64,000 bases of DNA from Salarchaeum sp. JOR-1 (GCF_007833275.1 NZ_CP042240.1:1-64000); one strand, 5' to 3'; counted from the first letter of the stretch, positions 52,810-61,854 are shown. The notes: a model not told the origin generated them from the sequence alone. A program made the numbers and translations.

Positions 52810-54060
52810 CTACTGGGCTCTCTGAGACCGCCACGCTGCCGGAAGCTGTGCGTAGACGACCGCGTTGTCGACGAGCACGTCGACGGGGACGTACTCGTCG
52901 GGCGCGTGGACGGTGTCGGTTCCGAGCGCGAACTCGACAGTCGGGATGCCCGCGTTCCGGAGGGTCTTCGCGTCCCCGCCGCCCGTGGCACTCCGCCGGA
53001 AGATCCGCTCGCCCGTGACGGCCGCCGCCGTCGACGCGACGGCTTCGACGAGCGGACTGTCTGGAGCCTCGGCGGTCCCGACGCTCCACGAGACGTCGGC
53101 TATCGTGATGCCCTCGCAGTCGGCGACGCACTCCCGAATCGCCGCGAGCACGTCGGGCGTGTGGACGCCCGCCGTCAACCGCACGTCGATCTCGGCGCGA
53201 GCGGACTGCGGGACGCTGTTTACCGCGTCACCTCCCTCGACGACGCCGAGATTGATCGAGGGATAGTGGAACAGCTCGCGGGCCGCGTCCTCGCCCATCG
53301 ACGGGCCGTAGTATTCGACCGACTCCTCGATGATCGGCTCCACGTCAGCGTCGATATCGAGGCGTTCGGAACCGAACTGCTCGCGCACGGTCTCCACGGC
53401 ATTGTACAGCCGGTCGATCGCGTTCACGCCGAGTACCGGCCGCGAGCCGTGGGCGCCCTCGCCGCTGGCTTCGAGCGTCAGCCAGATACTGCCCCGGTCT
53501 GCGACCGTGACGGAGTGCCGGCCCTCCTCGCAGGTCGGCTCCCCGATGACGCAGGCGTCCGCGTCGAGACCCCTATTCTTCAGCAGCGCGGGCAGGCCCG
53601 CGTCTCCGCCCACCTCCTCGTCGCTCACGAACGCGAACAGGAGGTCGACGGGTGGCTCAGTGTCGGTGCCTGCGAACGCCCGAATCGCGAACAGCATCGA
53701 CGCCACGGCGCCCTTCATGTCGGTCGCGCCGCGACCGTAGACGCGGTCGTCGACGCGCTCGCCCAGGGGGTCGCGTGTCCACGCCTCGTCGTCGAACGGA
53801 ACCGTATCGAGGTGGCCGTTGTACAGCAGCGTGCGGTCCGACTCGCCAGCGACCCGAACGAGCAGGTTCGGCTTCGCCGGGTCGACCGCGAACCGCTCGA
53901 CGCCCACCGGGAGCGGCTCGAGGAAGCCCTCGATCTCGGCGACGATCTCGCGCGTATCGCCGGGCGGGTTCGACGTCTCCGTTCCGAGGAGATCCATGGT
54001 GAGCGCGACCAGTTCCTCGCGGTGCGTCCGAACATACGCCGGGGGCTCCGTCGCGCCCAT
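52810..54060 (-). CDS. M20-family metallopeptidase (ArgE/DapE-like)
   Basis: The 416-aa protein has the M20 zinc motifs: LLYNGHLDTVPFDDEAW (metal His and Asp), GRGATDMKGAVASMLFAI (bridging Asp) and FVSDEEVGGDAG (Glu pair), plus the dimerisation domain and final His region RSATGGGDAKTLR. These enzymes remove acyl or amino-acid groups in amino-acid metabolism. ATG 54060 overlaps the stop codon of the disulfide-reductase gene, so it is in the same operon. Confidence 0.85.
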   Translation of the reverse strand: MGATEPPAYVRTHREELVALTMDLLGTETSNPPGDTREIVAEIEGFLEPLPVGVERFAVDPAKPNLLVRVAGESDRTLLYNGHLDTVPFDDEAWTRDPLGERVDDRVYGRGATDMKGAVASMLFAIRAFAGTDTEPPVDLLFAFVSDEEVGGDAGLPALLKNRGLDADACVIGEPTCEEGRHSVTVADRGSIWLTLEASGEGAHGSRPVLGVNAIDRLYNAVETVREQFGSERLDIDADVEPIIEESVEYYGPSMGEDAARELFHYPSINLGVVEGGDAVNSVPQSARAEIDVRLTAGVHTPDVLAAIRECVADCEGITIADVSWSVGTAEAPDSPLVEAVASTAAAVTGERIFRRSATGGGDAKTLRNAGIPTVEFALGTDTVHAPDEYVPVDVLVDNAVVYAQLPAAWRSQRAQ

Positions 54061-55409
54061 CAGCCATCGAGCTGCCCGTCGAGCACTTTCGCCGCCGTGA
54101 GAATCGGATCCCAGACGGGACTGAACGGTGGCGCGTACGCCAGGTCGGCGTTCCGGAGTTCGGTCACCGTCATCCCGGCCGTGAGCGCTGTCGCGACCGT
54201 GTCGATGCGCTTTGCGCCTTCCGCACCGACCACGCTTCCGCCCAGGAGCCGACCGGAGTCCCGGTCAGCCACCAGCGTAACGGTGAGCTCCGCGCCGTCC
54301 GGGTAGTAGTGGGCTCGCGTCGACGCCGTTACCGTGGCCGAGACGGGATCGAAACCCGCGTTCCGCGCCCGCTCCTCGTCGAGGATTCCGGTTCGAGCGG
54401 CACCACGGTCGAACGCTTTGACGATGGCCGTGCCGGCGATCCCGCCGACCGGTTCCGGATCGCCGGTGACGGTCTGCCCGATCGCGCGGCCGGCGCGGTT
54501 AGCCGTCAGCGCCAGGGGCACGTGATCCGGCTCGCCGGTCACGACGTGGCGCGCCTCCGCACAGTCGCCCGCAGCGTAGATGTTCTCGTAGTTCGTCCGC
54601 CCGAACTCGTCGGTCGCAATCGCCCCGGTGTCGCCCAGGTCGATACCGGCGTCGGCCGCCAGGTCGGTGTTCGATTCGACGCCGACCCCGACGATGGCGA
54701 TATCGGCGGGATGGGACTCGTCGTCGAGAGTGACGCGGTCGACCCGCTCGGATCCCTCGAAGCCGGAGACGGCCGTGTCGAGGTGTAACTCGACGCCCTG
54801 TTCGCGGAGGTGGTCTTCGACGACCTCGGCCACCGCGTCACCGAACGGCTGCAGCACGTGGGGGAGCATCTCGTAGAGGCTGACGTCGACGCCGCGCGCC
54901 GACAGCGCTTCGGCCATCTCGATACCGACGTATCCGCCGCCGACGATGGCTGCGGAGTCGGGGGAGTGCTCGGTGACGTAGCCTTCGATGGCGTCGGCCT
55001 CGTCCATGTCGTGGATGGTGAACACGCCATCGAGGTCGAGGCCGTCGAACGGCGGTTCGATAGCGCTCGCGCCCGTCGCGACGAGGAGGTCGTCGTAGGG
55101 CTGGTCGAACGTCTCGCCGTCGCCCTCGACCGTGACGGTTTCGGCCGCGGGGTCGATGTCGACGACCTCGTGGCCGGTTCGGAGGTCGACGTCTCGCTCG
55201 TCGCGGAACTCCTCTGGCGTCACGGCGACGAGGTCGTCCAAGTCCTCGACGTCGCCTTTGACGTAGTAGGGCATTCCGCAGGCGGCGTAGGACACCCACT
55301 CGCCCTGCTCGAAGACGACGACGTCCAGCGCCGGGTTCTCGCGCTTGGCCTTGCTCGCGGCGCTCATTCCTGCGGCGTCACCGCCAACGACGACGAATGT
55401 GTCGCTCAT
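54060..55409 (-). CDS. CoA-disulfide reductase/NADH oxidase-type flavoprotein
   Basis: The 449-aa protein has FAD motif FVVVGGDAAGMSAASKAKR, active-site Cys44 in SYAACGMPYYV, NAD motif AAIVGGGYVGIEMAEALSA and YAAGDCAEARHVV. The single redox Cys is the hallmark of CoA-disulfide reductases and the related NAD(P)H persulfide reductases. Its substrate may be CoA or gamma-Glu-Cys disulfide or persulfide. A CAATATTGT element lies 46-54 bp upstream with a TATA-like AAATACTTTTCA at about -28. It starts an operon with the M20 peptidase. Confidence 0.9.
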   Translation of the reverse strand: MSDTFVVVGGDAAGMSAASKAKRENPALDVVVFEQGEWVSYAACGMPYYVKGDVEDLDDLVAVTPEEFRDERDVDLRTGHEVVDIDPAAETVTVEGDGETFDQPYDDLLVATGASAIEPPFDGLDLDGVFTIHDMDEADAIEGYVTEHSPDSAAIVGGGYVGIEMAEALSARGVDVSLYEMLPHVLQPFGDAVAEVVEDHLREQGVELHLDTAVSGFEGSERVDRVTLDDESHPADIAIVGVGVESNTDLAADAGIDLGDTGAIATDEFGRTNYENIYAAGDCAEARHVVTGEPDHVPLALTANRAGRAIGQTVTGDPEPVGGIAGTAIVKAFDRGAARTGILDEERARNAGFDPVSATVTASTRAHYYPDGAELTVTLVADRDSGRLLGGSVVGAEGAKRIDTVATALTAGMTVTELRNADLAYAPPFSPVWDPILTAAKVLDGQLDG

Positions 55410-55454
55410 GTCTCGACGTTAGTGCGGTGGAATGAAAAGTATTTCTCGCGTTCC

Positions 55455-55463
55455 ACAATATTG
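55455..55463 (-). promoter_or_regulatory. CAATATTGT element upstream of the CoA-disulfide reductase gene
   Basis: ACAATATTG on the plus strand (part of the palindrome ACAATATTGT), 46-54 bp upstream of ATG 55409 and 14 bp upstream of the TATA-like AAATACTTT. Confidence 0.5.
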
Positions 55464-55779
55464 TCACTCGCCCCGCGGAGCCCGAACCGACCGAGGCGTC
55501 AGGTCACAGATCGGGCGGCCGAACGCCAGGAACCCGCCGACGATGCCACCGGCGGCGAACCGGTCGCCGAATGGCTCCTCGGCGAGCGATCGCGGGTAGA
55601 CGAACGCGCCCGCGAAGACACCAGGTGCGGTGAGAAACGCGTCGTCTGCTGGAGTCCGGGAGCCCATCCGAGCGTCGATCGGAGCCGGCAGGCGGCCGGT
55701 CACAGTCCCCGGGAAGACGACGGTCGCGATGCCGATACTGACGCTTCGAACACCCGCCTGCGCGAGAGCGAAACGGGCG

Positions 55780-56202
55780 TCACCGTTCGAACGCCGCGTC
55801 TTCGAGCGTTTGGATCACGTCGTACGGATCGTGCGCCCCGTCGTTTTGAAGGACGGCGACGAGGCCGGTCGTTTCTGTAACAGGCACGACGACGGTGACC
55901 GTCTCCTCGTAGACCCGGACAGTTGCGCGTAACGCCTGTCCGTGGTGGCCTTCGTACGCTCTGATACCCATGCCCTCCAGCTGAATGTTCTCCAGAATCG
56001 CGGTGATGTCCGCCGTGGTGTACTGGGCGGACGCAGAGCTGTCCCGATACGGAACGCTGTACTCGCCGTTCTCGTAGGCGGCGATCCCGACCAGTGTGTC
56101 ACCGACGCTGTCCGTCAACGCTGGTTTGCTCTCGCGCGCGACGTCGGCAAGCGACCGGTCGCTGTCCGTCCGCCGTTCTGCCGACGTGGAGGTGTCGGCC
56201 AT
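55780..56202 (-). CDS. hypothetical protein, 140 aa
   Basis: ATG 56202 gives an acidic soluble protein beginning MADTSTSAERRTDSDRSLAD. It contains repeated small strands (YSVPYRDSSASAQYTTADIT; RATVRVYEETVTVVVPVTET) and ends EDAAFER. It follows the thioredoxin gene by 4 bp. It resembles small haloarchaeal regulatory proteins of unknown fold. Function not recognised. Confidence 0.6.
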   Translation of the reverse strand: MADTSTSAERRTDSDRSLADVARESKPALTDSVGDTLVGIAAYENGEYSVPYRDSSASAQYTTADITAILENIQLEGMGIRAYEGHHGQALRATVRVYEETVTVVVPVTETTGLVAVLQNDGAHDPYDVIQTLEDAAFER

Positions 56203-56206
56203 GGAG

Positions 56207-56620
56207 TTACGTATGGGTCTCGACGGCGGCGCGGAGCCGTGATTCGTCCTGCATACCGACAAGTCGTTCGACCGGCTGCCCGTCGGCGAACAGGACGAGC
56301 GTGGGGACGCTGCGGACGCCGTACTGGGCGGCGAGCTGTTGGTTCGCGTCGATGTCGACCTTCGCGACCGTCGCGGCGGTGTCGGCGGCGATGGTCTCGA
56401 CGGTCGGTTCGAGCATCTGGCAGGGGCCACACCAGTCCGCGTAGAAGTCCGCCAGGACGACGTCGTGCTCGTCGACGGTTTCCGTCAGCGCGGCCTGTCC
56501 GCTGATCTGAACCGGCGTCGAGGGGGTCGACGTGGTGGGCTCGGTCTCCGGTTCGGATTCGGCTCGGCTGCGCAGTTCTTCCAGTTTTCGCTGTCGGATG
56601 TCCTCTATCTTCTCCGCCAT
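56207..56620 (-). CDS. thioredoxin with N-terminal helical extension
   Basis: The 137-aa protein has a charged N-terminal helix (MAEKIEDIRQRKLEELRSRA), a Thr/Pro linker and a thioredoxin domain with DWCGPCQ (C64 and C67). The extension resembles the start of archaeal PDCD5-like proteins. The thioredoxin domain is about 98% identical in DNA to the copy at 45641-46003 over about 185 bp. An inverted repeat CAGTATT...AATACTG lies about 40-57 bp upstream. Confidence 0.85.
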   Translation of the reverse strand: MAEKIEDIRQRKLEELRSRAESEPETEPTTSTPSTPVQISGQAALTETVDEHDVVLADFYADWCGPCQMLEPTVETIAADTAATVAKVDIDANQQLAAQYGVRSVPTLVLFADGQPVERLVGMQDESRLRAAVETHT

Positions 56621-56658
56621 GGTGTCGTTCTTCGGCGCACGACGACTTAGTTGTTTTG

Positions 56659-56677
56659 CAGTATTTGTACAATACTG
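56659..56677. promoter_or_regulatory. palindromic CAGTATT-GTACA-AATACTG operator candidate upstream of trx
   Basis: On the coding strand it reads CAGTATTGTACAAATACTG: 7-bp arms around 5 bases. The first half equals the CAGTATTGT element of other sulfur genes. It ends 39 bp before ATG 56620, just upstream of the AT-rich AAAACAACTAAG where a TATA box is expected. Confidence 0.55.
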
Positions 56678-56732
56678 TCTGGGTGGGAGGGCGACGCGAC
56701 GGCGCAGGACATCCGTGGAACGGTTGTGACGG

Positions 56733-57992
56733 TCACTCCGGAGCGGGCGGTTCGTGCGTCCCGAAGTCGGGGTGGGTCTCCTGCATCCAGACGTACACGA
56801 CCGCTCCCGAAGCGAACATCAACAGGCCGATCACGTAGAACGCGGCCTCGATGCTCAGCACCTCCATCGAGAGGCCGATAAGGATCGCACCGACGCCGTA
56901 GCCGGTGTCCCGCCACATCCGGTAGACGCCCATCCCGGTCGCACGCCACGTCGGGTGCGCGGCGTCCCCCGGCACCGTCATCAGGTTCGGGTACAGCAAC
57001 GCCATCCCGAGCCCGGACGCCCCGGAGAGCACGGCCCACGCGAGGTAGCCCTCGACCAGTACCATTCCGAGGACGCCCGCGCCGGCGAGGAACATCCCGG
57101 CGAGAACCGGCGGTCGGCGGCCGATCCGGTCGGCGAGGCCGCCGGTCGCGATCTGGAGGAAGTACATCGCGCTGTGCACGGCGACGACGAACCCGACCGC
57201 CGCGATGCCGAGCCCCTGATCCGTGAGGTACAGCGGAACGGCGAGCCAGAACAGCGTGTCGACGAACTTCTCGATGTGGCCCGCCTGTGCCGCGGCGAAC
57301 AGCGTCTTATCGCCGTAGGTCGCGCGCTTCAGCACCTCGACAAACGGGAGGTTCGCGTCGTGGTGGTCGTCGTCCTCGACCTCCAACTCCGCGAGGTGGA
57401 CGGTCTCCTTGATGAGGAAGATCGAGACGAGGAACGCCAGCCCGACGACGGCCGCGAGGAAGTAGAACGGCTCCGGTCGAAGGCTCGTCCGGGCGGCGAT
57501 GACGCCCGTCACCCAGGCGCCGACGGCGACGCCGGTGTACCCGAACGCCTCGTCGATACCGACCGCGAGGCCGCGCTGGTCGGGGCCCGCGATGTCGATC
57601 TTGGCGTTGATTGCCATACTCCAGGTCAACGCCTGATTGATCCCCAGCAAGACGTTCCCAACAGTGATCCACGCCCAGCTCGGAGCGTAGATGAGGATGA
57701 TGGGCAGCGGGAGTGCGGTCGCCCAGCCGAGGACGAGGACGGGCTTGCGACCGTACTCGCCGCCCCACTTCCCCGCGTAGAGGTTCAGGAGGCCCTTGAC
57801 GAAGCCGAATGAGACGACGAACGACCCGATGACGAGCAGGGACTCGACGCCGAACACGTCCCGGCCCAGCACCGGGACGACGGCGCGTTCGGATCCGATG
57901 GTCAGCCCCGTCGCGAACACCAGGAGGACGTGGAGTGAGAACTGGCCGAGGTGCTCACGGATACCCTGTTTGTGTGCGAGTTCCGTGCCCAT
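56733..57992 (-). CDS. MFS transporter
   Basis: The 419-aa protein has 12 membrane helices in two bundles, the MFS loop-2/3 motif in GKWGGEYGRKPVLVLGW and a long cytoplasmic loop with VEDDDHHDANLPFVEVLKRA. ATG 57992 lies 3 bp after the stop of the rhodanese-dioxygenase gene upstream, so the two are in one operon. The cargo may be a sulfur anion or an organic thiol, based on position only. Confidence 0.75.
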   Translation of the reverse strand: MGTELAHKQGIREHLGQFSLHVLLVFATGLTIGSERAVVPVLGRDVFGVESLLVIGSFVVSFGFVKGLLNLYAGKWGGEYGRKPVLVLGWATALPLPIILIYAPSWAWITVGNVLLGINQALTWSMAINAKIDIAGPDQRGLAVGIDEAFGYTGVAVGAWVTGVIAARTSLRPEPFYFLAAVVGLAFLVSIFLIKETVHLAELEVEDDDHHDANLPFVEVLKRATYGDKTLFAAAQAGHIEKFVDTLFWLAVPLYLTDQGLGIAAVGFVVAVHSAMYFLQIATGGLADRIGRRPPVLAGMFLAGAGVLGMVLVEGYLAWAVLSGASGLGMALLYPNLMTVPGDAAHPTWRATGMGVYRMWRDTGYGVGAILIGLSMEVLSIEAAFYVIGLLMFASGAVVYVWMQETHPDFGTHEPPAPE

Positions 57993-57995
57993 GGA

Positions 57996-59108
57996 TTACT
58001 CGGCGGCGCAGTTGTTGGGGCCCAGTTCCAGCCCGGCCAGTTCGTCGGCCGGAACCGACTCCTCTCCCACGTTCGCCCGCTTGACACGCTCGAAGTTCGG
58101 CGGATGATCCGGAATGTCCGCTGCGAGTTCCTCGACGAACGCTTCGCGGTCGCGGCCCAGATCGTCGTTCCGGTCTTTGACTTCGGCAAGGGTCGCAGCG
58201 ACCGGCGGTTCGGGCGAGCCAGGATCGTGGGCCGGCAGGACGAGCGCGTCGTCCGGTCGATCGAGCACTCGCTGAAGGCTCTCGTAGAGCGTAGCCGCGT
58301 TCCGTTCGACATCGGAATCCTCGATGCCGGCTTCGACGCCGAGTTCGACGCGACCCACGCTCTCGTGGAAGAGTGTGTCGCCCGTGAACAACGCCGCCCC
58401 CTCGATGTCGAACGAGACGCTTCCCTCGCTGTGGCCCGGCGTGTGAATGACCTCGACGTCGCTCTGACCGACCGTCACGGCCTGGCCGTCTTCGAGGGGG
58501 GTCGCGTCGAGCGCGAGCGCGTCCTTCGGGTGAAGGTAGTAGGGTGCGTCGTGTCGGGCGGCGAGCTCCGCAGCTCCGGAGACGTGGTCGGCGTGGGCGT
58601 GCGTGTCGAAGACGCCGACGAGGGTGGCATCGTACTCGTCGAGAATCAGTTCGTACTCGTCGAGATAGTGCGACGGGTCGAAGACGGCGGCCTCCCCGTC
58701 CGAGACGAGAACGTGTGAAAGACAGCCCGTTCCCGGACGCGCGACCTGGACGAGCGTGCTATCGAGGTCGGCCGGTACTTCTGCGTGCCGGTGGACGCGG
58801 CTCCAGCCATTCATCCCGTCGGTAAGCGTTACTGCGTCGTAGCCCAGTTCGTTGAGGATCGCTGTCGCAGTCTGGGCGGCGACGCCTGCGGCGCAGACCG
58901 TGACAATCCGCTTCTCACGGGGCAGGTCGGAGAGGGCGTCTTTGGCCTGTTCGGGGTCGTCAGTGAGTTCGTCGTAGACGTCGACGTTGACACTCCCCGG
59001 GATATGCCAGTCCTCGAAGTCCGCTTCGTGGCGGATATCGACGACGAGCGGGTCTTCGTCGCCGTCGTGTACCAGTTCGCTAAATTCGTCCGGCGGTAGT
59101 TCCTCCAT
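57996..59108 (-). CDS. rhodanese-metallo-beta-lactamase fusion (persulfide dioxygenase-like)
   Basis: The 370-aa protein has a rhodanese domain (about 1-110, active-site VTVCAAGVAAQTA with Cys72) and a metallo-beta-lactamase domain: THAHADH (169-175), VIHTPGHSEG and ALFTGDTLFH. The tail has LELGPNNCAA. It should oxidise persulfide to sulfite; the rhodanese may deliver sulfane sulfur. It is followed by the MFS gene in the same operon, and the divergent neighbour at 59198 may regulate it. Confidence 0.9.
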   Translation of the reverse strand: MEELPPDEFSELVHDGDEDPLVVDIRHEADFEDWHIPGSVNVDVYDELTDDPEQAKDALSDLPREKRIVTVCAAGVAAQTATAILNELGYDAVTLTDGMNGWSRVHRHAEVPADLDSTLVQVARPGTGCLSHVLVSDGEAAVFDPSHYLDEYELILDEYDATLVGVFDTHAHADHVSGAAELAARHDAPYYLHPKDALALDATPLEDGQAVTVGQSDVEVIHTPGHSEGSVSFDIEGAALFTGDTLFHESVGRVELGVEAGIEDSDVERNAATLYESLQRVLDRPDDALVLPAHDPGSPEPPVAATLAEVKDRNDDLGRDREAFVEELAADIPDHPPNFERVKRANVGEESVPADELAGLELGPNNCAAE

Positions 59109-59197
59109 CTGTGTGTCCGTATAGTAGGGAGACCGGCAACAGGCTACTGCCGGACATGACCGGCACCGTTAATTTTGACGAGGCCCGAGGTGTTCGT

Positions 59198-59932
59198 ATG
59201 AGTCTGTACGAGGCGTCGATCCGGGTCAAACACGAGTGTCCGTACCGGTCGATCTCGGAACGCTACCCGGACTTAACGATACGCGAGTGGCCGCTGAGCG
59301 ACTGCCAAGTTCTCGAAATCACAGCCGAGGCGACGCCCACCGACGAGTTACTCGCGGAGATCGATCAGCTCGGCACCGTGCTGCACGAGTCGGCGGAGGA
59401 GGACGGGTATCACGTCGTGACGCAGTCCTGTCTCTGCTCGCTCGAGGAATCTATCGTCGACCGATTCGAGAAACACAACTGCCTGTATCAGTCCCCGACG
59501 ATCTACCGACAGGGCTGGGAGCACTACACGGTGATTGCGTTCGATGGAGACGACATCCGGGGGCTGCTCGGTGACTTGCGATCTGATAGAGAGATCGAAC
59601 TCCTCTCGAAAACCTCGATTTCGGAGAAACAGGTTCCGCACAGTATGTTGGCCCCGGTCGACCAGCTCTTCGAAAACCTCACAGACCGGCAGGTGGCAGC
59701 ACTCCAGTTAGCGCTCAAAACGGGCTACTACGAACAGCCACGGCAGACGTCGCTGCGTGACCTCGCCGAGCAGACGGCAGTCGCCCGCTCGACGTACGAG
59801 GAACACCTTCGAAAGGCGGAGAACAAACTCCTCACGAACGCCGGTCAGTTCCTCCGGTTAGTCACCGCGATGACGACATCGAACCCGCTACAGGTCGAAA
59901 CACCCCCGCAGGAAGAACAGGCCGCCGACTGA
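59198..59932 (+). CDS. bacterio-opsin-activator-type HTH regulator
   Basis: ATG 59198 (MSLYEASIRVKHECPYRSIS) gives 244 aa; the frame is open upstream to 59111. The C-terminal HTH_10 domain (about 172-228) has LTDRQVAALQLALKTGYYEQ and SLRDLAEQTAVARSTYEEHL. The N-terminal half has several Cys (KHECPYRS, VTQSCLCSLEE, HNCLYQ), which could sense thiols or metals. It stands between two rhodanese-dioxygenase genes, both on the other strand, and may control the one starting at 59108. Confidence 0.8.
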   Translation: MSLYEASIRVKHECPYRSISERYPDLTIREWPLSDCQVLEITAEATPTDELLAEIDQLGTVLHESAEEDGYHVVTQSCLCSLEESIVDRFEKHNCLYQSPTIYRQGWEHYTVIAFDGDDIRGLLGDLRSDREIELLSKTSISEKQVPHSMLAPVDQLFENLTDRQVAALQLALKTGYYEQPRQTSLRDLAEQTAVARSTYEEHLRKAENKLLTNAGQFLRLVTAMTTSNPLQVETPPQEEQAAD

Positions 59933-59984
59933 AATTAGCTAACCCGGCCGAGGAGTTGCGCGGGTCGTTTTCAGGTTTTCTTCC

Positions 59985-61106
59985 TTAGTTCGCGGCGCAG
60001 TTGTTCGGGCCGAGTTCGAGCGATTCCACGTCGCCGCCAGGCTGGGTCTTCCCCCAGTTGATCTGCTTGATCTCGTTGTAGTTCGCGGGCTCCTCTGCGA
60101 GGCTCTCGACGATGGTCTCGACGAACGCCGTCTCGTCGCCGTCCGCGACGTAGCTCAGGAGTTCGTTGTTGGCTTCCGCGGTGAGGGCGTCGAGTTCGGT
60201 CGCGACCGGACGGACGTCCTCGTCACTGAAGTGGCCGGGGAGGACGACGGTGTCGTCGTCGAGGTCGGTGAGGCGGTCGAGGCTGTCGAACAGCTGAGAG
60301 GCCGCGTCCCGAACCGCGTCCTCAGAACTGTCCTCGAGGTCGGGGCGGCCGACGCTGCGGAGGAACAGGGTGTCCCCGGAGAGGAGCGCGGAGCCGAACT
60401 GGAAGGACGTGCTGCCGGGCGTGTGGCCGGGCGTGTACAGCACGTCGAGTTCGCGGTCGCCGACGGGGATCGTGTCGCCGTCCGCGAGTTCGGTGACCGC
60501 GTCGAGTTCGCCCGCGTCCGCTTCGTGGAGGTAGTATGGGACGTCGAGTTCGCCGGCGAGGCGGCGCGCGCCCGAGACGTGGTCGGCGTGGGCGTGCGTG
60601 TCGGCGACCCCGACGATGGAGAGGCCGTGTGCGTCGGCGATGTCGAGGTACTGTTCGATGTACTGCGTCGGGTCGACGACGACGGCCTCGCCGTCGTCGT
60701 GGACGAGGTAGGAGACGCAGCCCGTCCCGGGGCGGACAACCTGGATGACGCCGTCCGTGGTGGCGTCGTACTCGCGGTGGACGCGGCCCCAGCCGTTCAT
60801 GCCGTTGTCGACGGACGCCGCGTCGAAGCCGTGCTGGCGGAGGAATTCGGCGGCCCGGGCGGACGTGACGCCGCCGACGCAGACGACGGCGATCTCCTCG
60901 TCTTCGGGGAGGTCGTCGAGGTGCGTTTCGAGCGTCGAGTAGTCGTAGTCGAGCAGGTCGTCGTAGATCGGGAGGTTTGTGCTCCCGGGTATCTGCCACT
61001 CGTCGTAGTCGGCTTCGTTGCGGACGTCGAGGACGAACAGGTCTTCGGCGTCGTCTTCGGCGATTCGCCGTGCGACCTCGGACGGCTCGAACCCAGTATT
61101 GCTCAT
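59985..61106 (-). CDS. rhodanese-metallo-beta-lactamase fusion (persulfide dioxygenase-like)
   Basis: ATG 61106 gives 373 aa. The rhodanese active site is VVCVGGVTSARAAEFL (Cys76), and the dioxygenase domain has DTHAHADH (H171, H173, D175, H176), YTPGHTPGSTSF and LLSGDTLFLRS. The tail has LELGPNNCAA. It is close to the copy at 57996-59108, and tandem duplication with a regulator between is likely. A TATA box (TTTATATCGG) about 30 bp upstream and an AGTATTGG site next to the start suggest leaderless, repressible expression. Confidence 0.9.
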   Translation of the reverse strand: MSNTGFEPSEVARRIAEDDAEDLFVLDVRNEADYDEWQIPGSTNLPIYDDLLDYDYSTLETHLDDLPEDEEIAVVCVGGVTSARAAEFLRQHGFDAASVDNGMNGWGRVHREYDATTDGVIQVVRPGTGCVSYLVHDDGEAVVVDPTQYIEQYLDIADAHGLSIVGVADTHAHADHVSGARRLAGELDVPYYLHEADAGELDAVTELADGDTIPVGDRELDVLYTPGHTPGSTSFQFGSALLSGDTLFLRSVGRPDLEDSSEDAVRDAASQLFDSLDRLTDLDDDTVVLPGHFSDEDVRPVATELDALTAEANNELLSYVADGDETAFVETIVESLAEEPANYNEIKQINWGKTQPGGDVESLELGPNNCAAN

Positions 61107-61111
61107 TGCAT

Positions 61112-61120
61112 CCAATACTA
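61112..61120 (-). promoter_or_regulatory. TAGTATTGG site between TATA box and start of the dioxygenase gene
   Basis: CCAATACTA on the plus strand, read as TAGTATTGG, 6-14 bp before ATG 61106. The TATA box TTTATATCGG is at 61131-61140. The site overlaps the expected transcription start, as at 37501. Confidence 0.4.
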
Positions 61121-61130
61121 CACAGTCCCG

Positions 61131-61140
61131 CCGATATAAA
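61131..61140 (-). promoter_or_regulatory. TATA box of the dioxygenase gene at 61106
   Basis: TTTATATCGG on the minus strand, 25-34 bp upstream of the ATG, fits a leaderless haloarchaeal promoter. Confidence 0.6.
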
Positions 61141-61290
61141 TGTGTTGCGTAGAGCAGACGCGCACACCACACGATACGCGTTCGGCGGGCCGAATAGCCT
61201 CGTCCCCTCCGATACAGCCCCCGCCACGAACGGCCGCGCACGATAGCCGGGTCGCCAATTATTTCGCGCTCCGCCCACGACTGTATGCGT

Positions 61291-61854
61291 ATGGGACATC
61301 ACACGTTCGACGCCGCCCAGGCGGCAAACCTGGAGGACGCCGCGACGCGCTACCGCTACCTCTCGCGAGAAGAACTCGTCTGGGCGCTCGACCCGGACGA
61401 ATCAGCGACAGTCGCAGACCTGGGCAGCGGAACCGGCTTCTACACGGACACGATCGCACCGCACGTCGCGCACGTCTACGCGATCGACGTCCAGGACGCC
61501 ATGCACGACTACTACCGCGAGAAGGGCGTGCCCGAGAACACCGAACTCGTCACGTCGGGCATCGAGACCCTCCCCCTCGAGTCGAACCGGCTGGACGGGG
61601 CGGTCTCGACGATGACGTATCACGAGTTCGCGAGCGCGCAAGCCCGATCCGAACTCGCGCGCGTCCTCGCGCCCGGCGGCCGCCTCGTCGTCGCGGACTG
61701 GTCGGCGGACGGCACCGGCGACGCCGGCCCGCCGCTCAGTGAGCGGTTCACCGCTGACGACGTAACGACCGCGCTCCGCGAGTCCGGCTTCGATATCGAG
61801 TTCCGAGCAACCCGGCCGGAGACGTTCCTCGTCGTGGGTGTCGCCGGTGAGTAG
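61291..61854 (+). CDS. class I SAM-dependent methyltransferase
   Basis: ATG 61291 gives 187 aa with motif I VADLGSGTGFYTD, motif II acidic AIDVQ, a post-motif YHEFASAQ and LAPGGRLVVADW. It methylates a small molecule with S-adenosylmethionine. It overlaps the rhodanese gene that follows, so both are on one mRNA; thiol or sulfide methylation is conceivable. Confidence 0.8.
   Translation: MGHHTFDAAQAANLEDAATRYRYLSREELVWALDPDESATVADLGSGTGFYTDTIAPHVAHVYAIDVQDAMHDYYREKGVPENTELVTSGIETLPLESNRLDGAVSTMTYHEFASAQARSELARVLAPGGRLVVADWSADGTGDAGPPLSERFTADDVTTALRESGFDIEFRATRPETFLVVGVAGE

Noticed and set aside
55464-55703. A 79-aa ORF on the minus strand with a GTG start after the 140-aa hypothetical gene
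   Set aside because: Its frame is open further upstream without a start, the sequence has no recognisable domain and only a weak hydrophobic part; I could not decide between a gene and chance.
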